From Takifugu bimaculatus (taxonomy: Eukaryota > Chordata > Actinopteri > Tetraodontiformes > Tetraodontidae), in contig CP034987.1 in NCBI GenBank assembly GCA_004026145.2, positions 2,306,014-2,370,013 of the forward strand: a stretch of DNA of 64,000 nucleotides, in the 5' to 3' direction. This document shows, piece after piece, positions 33,594 through 44,830 of this stretch. Both the position numbers and the translations under genes were made by a program. Position 1 is the stretch's first letter, and the number at the start of each line of letters is the position of its first letter. The notes beneath the pieces are model-generated. The model was not told the origin of the DNA, did no database searches, and was given only the letters and a program-made list of their open reading frames with translations.

Positions 33594-36500
33594 CTAGCCC
33601 TGGATCTTGCGCAGGATCTCGGTGGAGACGGGCGGGTGGAAGTTGATGGTGTGGTGTCTCAGGCCCTGCGAGGTCTTGTAGCTCTTCCCACAGCGGCACT
33701 TGAAGGGTTTCCTCACGCGGATCTGCGTGCGGTGGCCATTTTTGGCGTGGTACTTGATGCCGTTAACATTCTGAGGAGAGCAGAGGCGTCACACATCGCT
33801 GCTGAACCACAATCGTGTCCCAAATATATATGATAAAAACGCCCAGAAAAGGAGGAGGTGGGGAAAGAGGGGAAGACCAGGCCCTTTGTGATTAAGGCTG
33901 CTGGATTCCGTCGTCTACATTCTTCAAATATTTATCGACCACTATTCCTCATCATTACCACCTCCACCAAATCACAGACATGTGACCAACTCCACAACAA
34001 ATATAGCTTTATCCTACGCTGCTGTTTTGGTCTGCAGATGATTTGAAAAACAGGAGTCGGAGCGGAGAGAAAAGAGGCTGAATGAGGTTTTTTGTTCTCG
34101 GCTCTGATTAATTCGACCAAAACAAATATACAATTATATGCATCACAGAGTTAGGTCATTTAAAAAAAAAAAAAAAACCACGACGTCCAGGCATGTGATA
34201 CCAGGACAACGACGCCAGTGTGGCTCTGGAGAGACGGGCCCCCCTGGACTCTACCTTGTATCTCTTCTTGCAGCCGGGGACGGGACAGGCGAACGGCTTC
34301 TCCTCGCCCCCGTTCATGCACATGGAGCTGAGGATGGACTCGGAGCTGATGGCACTTTCAGTGGTCCACGATTCATCGCTGTCCGACTCCTCGTAGTCTA
34401 CCTCCTCCTCGTCATACTCGCTGCCTGGGGGCACAGTGGAGACACGCAGAAGAAGAAATATGCTAGTCATCCCCGATGAAATACAGATCAGGACAAACCC
34501 CATAGCGCAGCACGGCATGGGAATTCACCCAAGATAAATGCGATGTGACTTTATCAATAGTTTAATTCTGTTGCATTCTGCTTTTAATTCATTAGCAGCC
34601 CATGTGTCACTGAAGGCACTGCTCACACACAACAGCAGGGGTGCTTTGTGTGTGTGTGTGTGTGTGTTTGTGTGAGTCTAAAGGCAGGAGTTGGCACAGA
34701 GAAGGAGATCATTAAGTGGGAGTGATCCCCATTGCTCAGCCTGGAAAAAAAAGTGCTTTGCTAAGTGCAGAACATTTTCCACCCACACACACACACACAC
34801 ACATACCACATTACTGACATGCTCAAGATCACACACACACATATAAGGGCTTACTGATCGCCCCCACACCTCCACCCCCACTGCACAGGAAATGCTGCAG
34901 CTCAGCATGAGGAAATGGATGGCACCCTGGCACATGGCAAAAGGGGGCGCGTGCTCGCGCATGTGTGTGTTTGTGCGTGTTCCATTCGGAGCCGTTTGGG
35001 CTGGAATTGGACATCTGCTTCTTGGCTGTGCAACACACGGCCCCATGCTAACACGCAGCACGACAGCTGCTATGTAATTAGCAGAGTGTTGACTGGTCTG
35101 CTCACCGCGGGGGCCACCGAGGCAAACAACACGCACCCGGCCCACATCGCGCTCTTTAAATCATTTTCTTGGAAAATTGAAAAATACACGCTAGCTTCAA
35201 CTCTGTTATTTGCTTTTTTGCCTTCTCGGCTGCGTTCGGGCAGTTTCAATTTGATGACTGACGCTCCTCCTGGCGGAAACCGCCAAGGCCTCCGATTAAC
35301 GGCCTCCGTCTGTGTAACCCCCCATTAACGAAACCGTTTCCTTCTCATTTTTTCCCCACTCACACCTGTCCTACCTGTGGGTGTGCTGCTGCGGAAAGAG
35401 GATGAGGGGGTGATCGGGGGCGTGACGGGTGGCGTCAGGTTACCGCTGGTGTGGCGAGGGGGCGTGGCCGTGCTGTTCCTCGAGACCCCACCGGTGATGG
35501 ACAGGGACAACTTGGGCGTGGCCTTCTTCTTCATGGTTTCCTGTTCGCGCCGCGCCGCGTCCGTCATGAACCTGACGACACAAAACGTCCCAATCTGACC
35601 TTGTTTATCCCCATTTAAACCATTTTCCCACTAAACAGCCACCAAAAGGATAATTCTGTTATTCTCCAGTCTTTTAACCGCAGGTTTACGACTTTTAAAT
35701 AACATTTTTTAAATATTAAAACCCACAACTGCTGTCTGAGGACATTACCCCAGGCACCGCCAGGGCCATTTGGGGCTTAACTCATTTAATAACGGCTCTT
35801 TTTGATACAGCTTCCTGAAAACACAGGGGCATTTAAAACCCACTTCTCACAATCACCGCTGTAAACAAACACACGACTTCTCTCCGTCTCTCTCTGCTTC
35901 ATCCTCATCTTTCTCAGCCTTCTGTGATTTAACTTTCCCGTCAGCGGGATGTGACACACTGGTACGCCGCACCAAAACAAATGCGCGTTGTAATCCTTTA
36001 ATGGCGTCTTTGGCCGCCCCGCTGGCGGACGCACGGAGACCAGCCCGATTGTCTTTGCGCGGTTTTTGGAGGCTAGCCTGCAGATGAGTCACTGTTCTGT
36101 CTGCGGGGAAGCCGTCAGTAGCTCGGGCCCGTCCACGGGCTGGATGCTCCGGTGGAGCAATGCTGCCCCCTGTGGAGAGGTCGAGATCTGGGCGCCTACC
36201 TATTGATGTAACTCAGGGCCAGATAAGTGGGCTGCTGTTGCTCCTGCTTCTCCAGGACCCTCGGATCCGTGTCTGAAGGGGAAGAAAAAAGGGAGAGACA
36301 ACGAAATTAATTGCTGTTGGCTACGGCGTGAATTAGCCCTCAGTCCGGACCGGACGCGAGTGTCTATTCTTCTTGTCATCGTCTCACCAGACTTGGTGAC
36401 AGATTGCGGCGCGTTTCTCACACTGAGCTCTCTGTGTTGCTGGATAATGTACAAGCGCCGACGGAGAGATTTGGGATGCTTTCATAAGTGGGGCATTATC

Positions 36501-39500
36501 GCTCCAGCGCCAACGCCGTCTGTAATTTACTGAGACACCCAGAGAAACGCCAGAACCGTTAATTATCAGGGTCCGAACGCGGCGGAGAAGAGATTTGGAA
36601 GACAGTGAGTGAGAAGCTCGGCGGGTGTGATGAATGTACACTGCTGACACACACGCACCCTTTTTCCAGCTGATTTGCTCAGTCAATCAAACTACAGTGG
36701 GCTACTTCCCCTGCCCGAGGGGCGCGGAGCTTCAAAGTCCAATCCTCCAGCCACTGGAAAACGGGGGCACGTGTGCTTGTCTGCGCGGCGGGAGGGCGAA
36801 GTAGCAGTGCCATCAAGTGCTCGGCGGGGGAAGGAACGGCGGTGCTTCACCTAACGGTTAACAGATGGTTTTAAACTCGGATCCAAACGTTGGCTCGTCT
36901 CGTTGCGCCGGGGTTTTCCACACCTCCCGGTTCTAGGAAAAAAGAACGCCAGCTTCCCGCCAAGAAGGGCGACGAACGCACCGAGGGCCCCGGTGGAAAT
37001 GCTGGTGCCGCTGCTGCCTGTCGAGGATGCAGAACTACTGGAGGTGGGGGTGGTGGCGGGTGTCAGGGGCACGCATGCATAAACACACAAAAACACACAA
37101 GTCTGAGGTGGTCCACAGCGGAGGTCTTTTATGGCTCCGTCTTAATAATGCTGCCTGCTGCTGAGATGAGAAACCAGAGCTCTGCACGCACACACACACA
37201 CACACACACACTGGCCTTAATCACCCATATATAGAATACAGCATCAGCAACCCTCATGCACTTGTAGCTTCATCCTGCAAAGCCTTTTTTGAATGGAATC
37301 AAAAACAATGTGGAGAACATGGCTATTTATATCAAGCACTGAGGTGGTTTGAAGTCTCTTTCAATCTTGCTGGAGTTTCCTAGTCCTAGCAGCGGCGAGA
37401 GGTCCCACTCCTTCCCGTATTCGGACGTTTGAGAGAAATGTGCAGAAAAGGCCAGTTCGCTTTGCGATGTCCCCAGTTCTGATTAAAGACCACACATAAA
37501 TGCGTGTTTGGGAGTGTGTGCAGAAAACAGAGGGAGGGGTGTTACCCAGGTGCACAGAGAGAGAGAGACGCAGTAAATGGACACCGGCTTTACAACCTCT
37601 GCTCAACTAGCAGGACAGGAAGTTAACCAACTGCTGATCACAGTTTTGGCGTTTCTAACTGATTCTGCCATCCAGTGACATGTGAGCGGGCTCTCCGTCC
37701 GCATGGCCGTGCATCTGTTTTTTCAACCACAATGTCCCTGCAGTCTATAAATATCTCCCTAACTCGAATTCCTGTCATGAAACGCTGCAACCAATCAACA
37801 GCCACTACATTGCCCCGGCAGAACTCCGTCTTCCGCCAGCGGTGCTCTGCTGCCCCCTGCTGAACGTGCACTGCGTGGATAAACGCCACCACATGTATGT
37901 GCACATGTGGACAGGCCTATGTGTGTCTGGTGTGTGTGTGTATGTGTGTTGACGCCAGGGCAGGAATGCACGGCTTGTTTTGCAGACTGCTAATTAAGCC
38001 ACAGAGGGCATTTTAACATGCTTCTCAAGCAGCAGGCAACCGGATGGGGGCAAAAAAAAAAAGAAGCAGGGGGGAGGAGAGGGAGAAAGAGAGGGGGGGT
38101 GAGACAAACTCCTCTGTAATTACACTTCCCAAGTTCTTGGTGGGGTGCTGGAGTCCTATGGCTTCCTCAGGACGAACTGTGTGACCATGGGTGGACGTGG
38201 AGTGTGAAAATACAGGGACGGCAGTTTCCACTTCGGGATGCCAGTCCACTAATTGCTCCGCTACACCCTGACAGGTCATTTGGGAAGTATGGTGAACGCA
38301 CACTCTCACGTGCACGGACAAAGTCCCCCTTCCTGTGTTACACCTCTAAACGTGGACCAGGAAAGGGTCTGGCAGCTGCCTCTTGTCCTAATGAACTAGG
38401 CTGGGTAATAATGGGGGTAATTACTGAGTTATTCTGATGATAAAAGAATTGACGAGCAATTGATTAATAATAAAAAATGTAAAGATGCATTTTAAAAACT
38501 GCGCGGGTAAAGTAAAAACACTAGCCATCTTTTAAATCTGGTGAAAGATACAAAATTATTCTGCCTTCATATTTACAACACAGCTGTTTACAGTATCTCT
38601 CTCTCTCTCTCTTTCCAGCCTCCTGCATTGACTCTCTACCACCCCTCACCCTCACCCTTCAATGAGGTGCAAGCAGGTACGAGCATGCACAGGTAAAAAG
38701 AGACATCAGTGCATTCCTTTGCACACAAACAGTCCATCAACAGCCAAATAAACACAGGTCAGTGAACTCATTTGCTTCCGCACTTATCTGGAATCTCCTT
38801 GGATCTTTGGAGGGTCATATCCTTGCACTTCTTAGATAATATCACCGGCTGGATCCCACATATTACCTCATTTCTATCGCGAGAGTGATCTCTATGCTTT
38901 CATAAACTGTTTACGTCAACTTTAAAAAAAAAAAAAAAGGAATGTTGTGAGCTAGTCTGTACATACAACGCATCGCCACTAGAGGGCGGCAGAGACTACA
39001 ACATTGATTCTAGCCGATTTGTCAGGTTTTAGGTCTGATAACACAAACTTGTGTTTGGATTACTTGGATTAATCCTGATTTCTCTAATCTGTAGTACAAG
39101 GCGCAGCCACAAAGCCTCAGACAGCTCCCCAGGGGTCGGCTGATCGATTTTGCTTATCTTTTGATAGAGTGTTGACCACACGCCCCTCTAACCTTCAACA
39201 AAGGGTCAAAGCTGAACCCACCACCACTCTCACTTGATCCCCCTCCATCTGTCACTTTTACCCCCGTGGCTTGCGATCTGTGAGTGATATTGATTGGGCC
39301 GCATGCGTTGTAGATGATGGCGACCTGCAGAAGTGAGCAGAGGGAGGAGCCATTAATCCACGCCATCGCGAGAGCTAATGGTTCAGGTCAAAGGTCAAAG
39401 AGCCAGATGGAGCATCTATTTATGCATATATATGCGTATGCGATGGGTCTGGGAAGCGTGGCTGAAAATGCAAGCTGCATTCATGCATTCTCATCAGATT

Positions 39501-40984
39501 CATTCTCAAACAAACACCACAGCCATGAGACAATCCAAACATCTTTAGGTTTATCTACGGTCGTATCACACGGACTAAAACGCTAAAGGTCCAGATATGA
39601 CATCAGAGCCTCCAGGGTCCGCGGCACAGCTGAACTCTCTGCAGCCCTCTTTGTTGGTGAGACAGCAGGTGTGCAATAACTCGGCCAATATACTAACCCC
39701 CCCCACAGCGCCTATTGAGAACGTCAGTTGCCATGGAGACTGGGCTCAATGAAGCATCCGCTCTACCCTCCCTCGCCCCCACCGCCTTGCTCGGCTCAAG
39801 CAGCCTCCTGAGGATGGGCACACGTGACAACCGATGACGACCGCACATCAACTTCGTTAACGACTGCGGCGTCCACGGTCCCTGAGGGCTGCGTAGGGGA
39901 TTAGAGGCTTTTGTCCAGTCTGGGCTCCTGTAGTATGCGACACTGGAGGGGGACCTGCAATATTCAGATTAATGTCTTGCTCCTACAGGGAAATGACACT
40001 GTGATTAGCATGCTAATCAGAATAATATAGACATCTATGGGTATACAATCAGATTTGTGATGACAGATATTGAAAAATCATGACGCAAAAATTGACGTCA
40101 AGCTGGATCAAACTGAGCAAGATAATGAAACAGCTTTAACGCAAACAACGTTGGTTGGAGTGAAAGTGAGATACTTCCATAGTCTAAGCAATACACCATA
40201 TTTCCTCAACGATGTGAGTAATAATGGCTTTACCAAGCATTTCCCAGGACCCACGGTGGTGAACGCATCTACTCGCACCACCAGACTCTGCGTTTTATCT
40301 GTCAATCACGAGTGGCTGACCGTTATCTTGCGTGTGATCGGCCACCAGAGTTTAGAGTCGGATAAAAGTCCGATAACGGGCGCAACAAGTTGAAGCCCGT
40401 GCGTGTGGAAGACGTGAGAATCACCTTTCCCAGCGTCTGCCACAGCTTGAGAATGGAGGTGCCAAAGCGACAGACGTGTCGCCAGCCCAATACGCAACGA
40501 TGAGCAGCCGCTGCCCCGCATCGGGCCTCGAACCGTAAACACGGGCTCCTGTCTGATGTTAGCAGGGAAACCGCTGCCTGCGCGCAATGCTAGTAACACC
40601 TATGAGACCTGCGGGGCCCTCGGTCAAGTCTGCAAAGGTACCCGAATAAATGCAGGGTAAACCGAACGGGTGGCGCGTTTCATCCACGGGAGGTGTTTTC
40701 CGGTTGAATTGGAGTCGTGTCGACGGGTACCGCGCAGAGAGCCGAGCCTCGACGCAGAGGGAGAGGCAGGAATAGCGGAATGCGGATCCGAGCTTCCGTG
40801 CGCTCGGCTAACAAGCTAATGCTAGCTAAGCGCTGCTAGCTGCCTGGCGCCCCAGCTGGCCCGACTCACCGATGTGATTGTCCTCGATGTGGACGATGAG
40901 CTCGGCGAGGGACTCGAACTGGAGACCGCAGCCGCCGAACCTGCAGGAATTGGAGAAGAAAGAAGCGGCGGCGATGCCCGTCAT
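33594..40984 (-). CDS. jazf1: JAZF zinc finger 1, TR4 co-repressor
   Basis: Nuclear zinc-finger protein that binds and represses the orphan receptor TR4 (NR2C2) and associates with NuA4/TIP60 complexes. Five coding exons in transcript order: 40984-40870, 36272-36200, 35571-35375, 34424-34255, 33770-33594. The total is 732 bases and 243 residues, exactly the human length. The start is the ATG in MTGIAAASFFSNSC, as in the family. Fingers: C14/C19/H32/H37, C175/C180/H193/H198 and C210/C212/H225/H230. Between them are the Pro-rich LTPPVTPPITPSSSF and the acidic EYDEEEVDYEESDSDES. All introns are GT-AG with matching phases. It is head-to-head with CREB5 and tail-to-tail with TAX1BP1. The stop codon TAG is at 33594-33596. 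Confidence 0.96.
34425..35374. other. JAZF1 intron 3
   Basis: Contains GT/CA tracts (34649-34674, 34784-34804). No coding exon is supported. Confidence 0.6.
35572..36199. other. JAZF1 intron 2
   Basis: No feature supported. Confidence 0.6.
36273..40869. other. JAZF1 intron 1 (4.6 kb)
   Basis: The intron holds a CA tract (37189-37211), G/A-rich sequence (38065-38100), a conserved-looking block at 39080-39460 with a perfect DR1 (39385-39397), and a CRE at 40093-40100. GC content rises towards exon 1. No other exon is supported. Confidence 0.6.
39385..39397 (+). promoter_or_regulatory. Perfect DR1 nuclear-receptor element
   Basis: AGGTCA-A-AGGTCA, the consensus bound by TR4/TR2, RXR heterodimers, HNF4 and COUP-TF. 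A weaker related site, ACAAAGGGTCAAAG, lies about 190 bases away at 39198-39211. Confidence 0.6.
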
Positions 40985-41215
40985 GCTTTCGGCGCTGGTG
41001 CATCCACCGGGTGAAGAAGCGGGAGCCGGGGAGGTACCGGAGGAGGAGGCAGTGTCTTCGGGTTCACGGGGGTGGGAGCGCCGCTGAGCGCTGAGCGGCG
41101 GAGCAGACACCGGGGCAGCCAGACAGGACAGCGGCGGACGCAGCTGGGGAGCGGGCGGGACGGTGGGGGTGGGGACGGGCTCCGGCTGCCTGGCGGCCGC
41201 CTACGTCACAACCTG
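40600..41215. promoter_or_regulatory. jazf1: JAZF1 CpG-island promoter
   Basis: GC- and CpG-rich sequence spans exon 1 and its 5' side, with GC boxes (GGGGGTGGGGACGGGC, 41165-41180) and a TACGTCA half-CRE at 41202-41208. No TATA box is evident. The transcription start is probably near 41.1 kb. Confidence 0.6.
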
Positions 41216-44000
41216 AATACCTGTAGGTATTGTGGCCCCTGAAGCCCCGACTGAGATTTTATAGACGTCCTGAGGCAAAACTACATACTCAAACTAAAAG
41301 TCCATTAAAAAAAAAAAAACAATCCAAATTTTATAATTTATTTTTTTTATCAAACTGAGCTTATCATTCAGCAACTTTTGTGTGTGTGTGTGTGTGTGTA
41401 TATATATGTGTTTTTATTTGGTTACATGTTAATAATCAAACATTTGTAGCGCTATACTCTTTGGTATGATGATTGTAGTAGTTGACATGCATGTTATTAA
41501 TTTGTAATGATAAATGTTTCAAAATAGGTTATGAATTAACAGGTCAGTGGGTGGTGCGGTGGAGCATCTGGGCTTTTGAATGTGTATTAGCCCCAAAATA
41601 AAGCACTGGTGAGCTGCACATTTGCTGCATCAGTGGCTTTTCTCTCAGCCTTTGAAATGAGCAGCACTGGTTGCTGGTGCATGGGTACACCTTGTGATCC
41701 AAAGCACCTCCAGCAGGCACGAGTATTGGACTCCAACCCGGCCAAAAAGGTGCAAGAATACAGTAAATAGTTTATTATTATTTCTTGGGCTGAGATTATT
41801 TCACAAGATTGGAACAGCTTCACCCTCAACAGCGTCTAACCTAAACCAACCTGATGTTGCCCTGTTATAATGATTGTGTGTGTGTGTGCGTGTGTGTGTG
41901 TGTGTGTGTGTGGCTCCCAGAGAGAGAGGAGAATGTCCTCAAATCCCCAAGGTTCGTTAACCAGGCCCGTCTGGCCTGCGCTGGACCTGTTAATCGAGCG
42001 TTAAAATGGCCTGTCGTAAACTACTGGCCGGCGAATTCGCCAAATAGCTTTAAGTCCCTGGGACACAGACACACACACACGCGCGCGCGAGACATTAAAC
42101 ACACTCTGGCTTACCGAATCGAAGAGGAGCCTTTACAGACGTGTACGCTGGCGCAAGCATGACATCACTGTCACATTCTGACTCGCACATGTACAGTATA
42201 GAACCTCGGTGACTTCATCAGCCCAGAACAGATGTTCCCCCTCACACGCAGACACGTGCCACATATGCAGTCATTACACACATGCATGCGCACTGTCTCC
42301 AAACTGTGACAGTGACGCAGGTCCAAAAATTGCGTAAATTAAAATTGGTAGCATGTGTCGCGAGATACAAGAGGGGAAATGAGGACGCAGAGCGTTTGCG
42401 GGCCGCCATCTCGAGAGCCGCCGACTGGTTTTGTGCCGCATCTTCCGCTGGACGTCTTTTTGGTCGCTCATGGACAGTCCACAGCAGTGTGAGGACACAA
42501 CACCCGTGCATGTATTTGCAACACGCCCCAGCGGTCTGGAACTGCATGTGACGGGCAGAATTAGACTTATCTCCGACCTGTCTCGTTACATAAGCAGAGT
42601 AACTTGCATGCTTGGGTACTGCTTAAAGTATCTGTTTTCAGTTACTTTTTAAGTAGTTGATGAGGTAGGGAGGGGGGGGGCAGCAGGGAGGTCCTCGCTG
42701 AAGCCTGACCTCAGCGTTCCTGGTTGACCTTTGACCTAATATGGTGTATTTTTAGGGGGAAAAAATTGCAAGCGCCCTAGAGCGGCCAGCCTGGCCAGAG
42801 GCGAAGACGCCCCGTGGAGGTAATCTCAGTAGCATTGTCTGCCCCCGGGGCACCAGCCGGAGTCTTCCACGCTGTCGTCATACGCTCAGAGTGTGACTAA
42901 GCAGCAAGCTCTCAAACATCCCTTATCTTGGCCGAATACAAAAACTCAAGTGATTCAATCCGCACACGGGGGAAGAGCTCAAAACACAGAGTGACATCAT
43001 CACAACTTCCTGTTTCTGCCGGTTGCCATGAGCCCTAGCATTTGCATACTGTCGGCGATTGGTGGGTGATGAGTCAGTAGGGCTGGGTCTGTTTTTGCTC
43101 CTCGGCCACAACAAAACCTTATTCCAGCGTTTGCCGGAAAGCCTGACCAAACATGGCGCTGATGTATACTCCATGCCCTGGGTTAGTGCACATGTGAACC
43201 AAGGGCCCTCCACTTTGTACGGCCAAAGCGAGCTAATTACATCACGCCAAGTGTTTGATCAAATTACAGCCCTGCAGATGATTTGTCTTCTTTGACATCA
43301 TCCTTATTTCTTTCAACCGCACGTATGTAAATAGTTAAAATCTCAGTCGTCGATGTCTCTCGACACGAAACCGCTAATCCTTCTGTAAACCTGTGTTGCT
43401 TAACTGCAGAAACACGAAATCAACTCTCTGGCCAAGATGTGAAAACTCATGTCTGGGTGGATTTCCATGACTGGTGACATCATAGCAAACACTCAGCAGA
43501 TCGGCTGCAGACGTAACAATGCCGGCTCCACCTCTGCCTGATAAGTGGTGTCACCCCCGGTCCAGCTTGGCAAATATCTTGATATTTATGAATCTTTTAA
43601 ACAGATGTCAAACTTAATCCACTTCTCAGGTTGCCTTTCTGTTGTCTGCTTGCCTGACCACAGGGATATATGGGTTATATATGTATTTTTACAGTTTGAA
43701 CATTATTTCTATGTTTCCAAAATGAATGTTTTTCTAAATTTGTATTTCAACACTTATATTCCACTTGTGTTTAGTGCCAAGCTAAAGTGGCCACTGGTAA
43801 AAAGCTACAGTACATTTTAAATATAAATCATAATAAGTGGTAAGACACAGGTGTTAAAACTAAGATTTATGTATTCATTTAGGTAGGACGTTTAAATATA
43901 AATAACTATGCAGGCAGTATTACTGCTGTACTGTAACATACGTCACTAATTGTTTCTCCTAAGTGATACGCTGATCACGTTCGAAGCGTATTAATTACAT
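41216..44000. other. JAZF1-CREB5 intergenic region
   Basis: Contains GT tracts (41378-41400, 41875-41912), an alternating CA/CG tract (42069-42090), and a perfect DR1 (42725-42737). No gene is supported. Confidence 0.6.
42725..42737 (-). promoter_or_regulatory. Perfect DR1 nuclear-receptor element
   Basis: TGACCT-T-TGACCT on the plus strand, i.e. AGGTCA-A-AGGTCA on the minus strand, about 1.7 kb upstream of the JAZF1 ATG. Confidence 0.6.
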
Positions 44001-44039
44001 CGTGACGGGGCAAAAAGTTTTTAAAAACTGAACTTTGCC

Positions 44040-44830
44040 GTCAATAATTGCACATTTCCCCGCGTAGGGACGCGCGGCAGACGTCGGGACTTCAGACAGC
44101 GAAAGTGGGAAGGTGCTGGTGGTCGCGGGGGGAAAAAGTTTCTTCCACCCACCCGGTCTGCCCCGTGTCCCGTCACGTTGTTGGCGGTGTGTCTGCCTTG
44201 GCTCGGCCGCCCGGTCCAGGTCCGGCCCGTCCCCCCGCCGGCCGGTGTCATGTCCCCGCCCCCCTCGTCTCCTCTCAATCTTTCTCTCCGTACGGGACCG
44301 CAATGATTTAGAAGTTCAGGAATCCCACGTGACGTCACCGGGAGGGTGATGTAATGCTTCTGTAAATAGATCGTATTGTAATCGCGCTCCAGTCCAACGT
44401 GGTTCCTCTGCGGAGCGCTTCTTGTCTCTCTCCACTTGTAGGTAAGCCTCCGCTGTTCACTTTTCATTCACAAAAAGCTTTAACTCCCGCACCGGGCCGC
44501 TCTTCCCGGCTCTTCCCGCATCTGCCGCACTCGTCCTGAAACTTTATCGGACCATTTTAGCGCGACTGGAGGAAAGTTGACGAGAGGAGTTTTGTGGACA
44601 GCATTGACCGGCGAACGCTCATCATCAGGCGGCCGGGTTTGGGAGTCTGTCCGGGGAGGAGGGGGGGGTGTGTGTGACAGCACTCTCCCATACAGCTGTG
44701 TTTATGAGCTGAGCAGGTTCCTATACGGAGCGGGGCGGGGAAGGGGGGGCAGAGACCGGGAAGGATGAGCACCGGCATGTTTTTGAGCCGCATGCCGGCT
44801 CCGAGCGGCCGCCGTGACGGAGGATTCGCG
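44040..44830. promoter_or_regulatory. creb5: CREB5 CpG-island promoter
   Basis: CpG-rich block with a CACGTG E-box overlapping a perfect CRE at 44326-44337. A strong donor TAG|GTAAGC ends at 44441, marking a probable non-coding first exon of about 100 bases. Confidence 0.55.
44326..44337. promoter_or_regulatory. E-box overlapping a consensus CRE
   Basis: CACGTGACGTCA: the E-box CACGTG (44326-44331) shares two bases with the CRE TGACGTCA (44330-44337). Confidence 0.65.

Noticed and set aside
43995..44467. Arg/Gly-rich minus-strand open frames near the CREB5 promoter
   Set aside because: They are a product of CpG-island composition, which suppresses stops.
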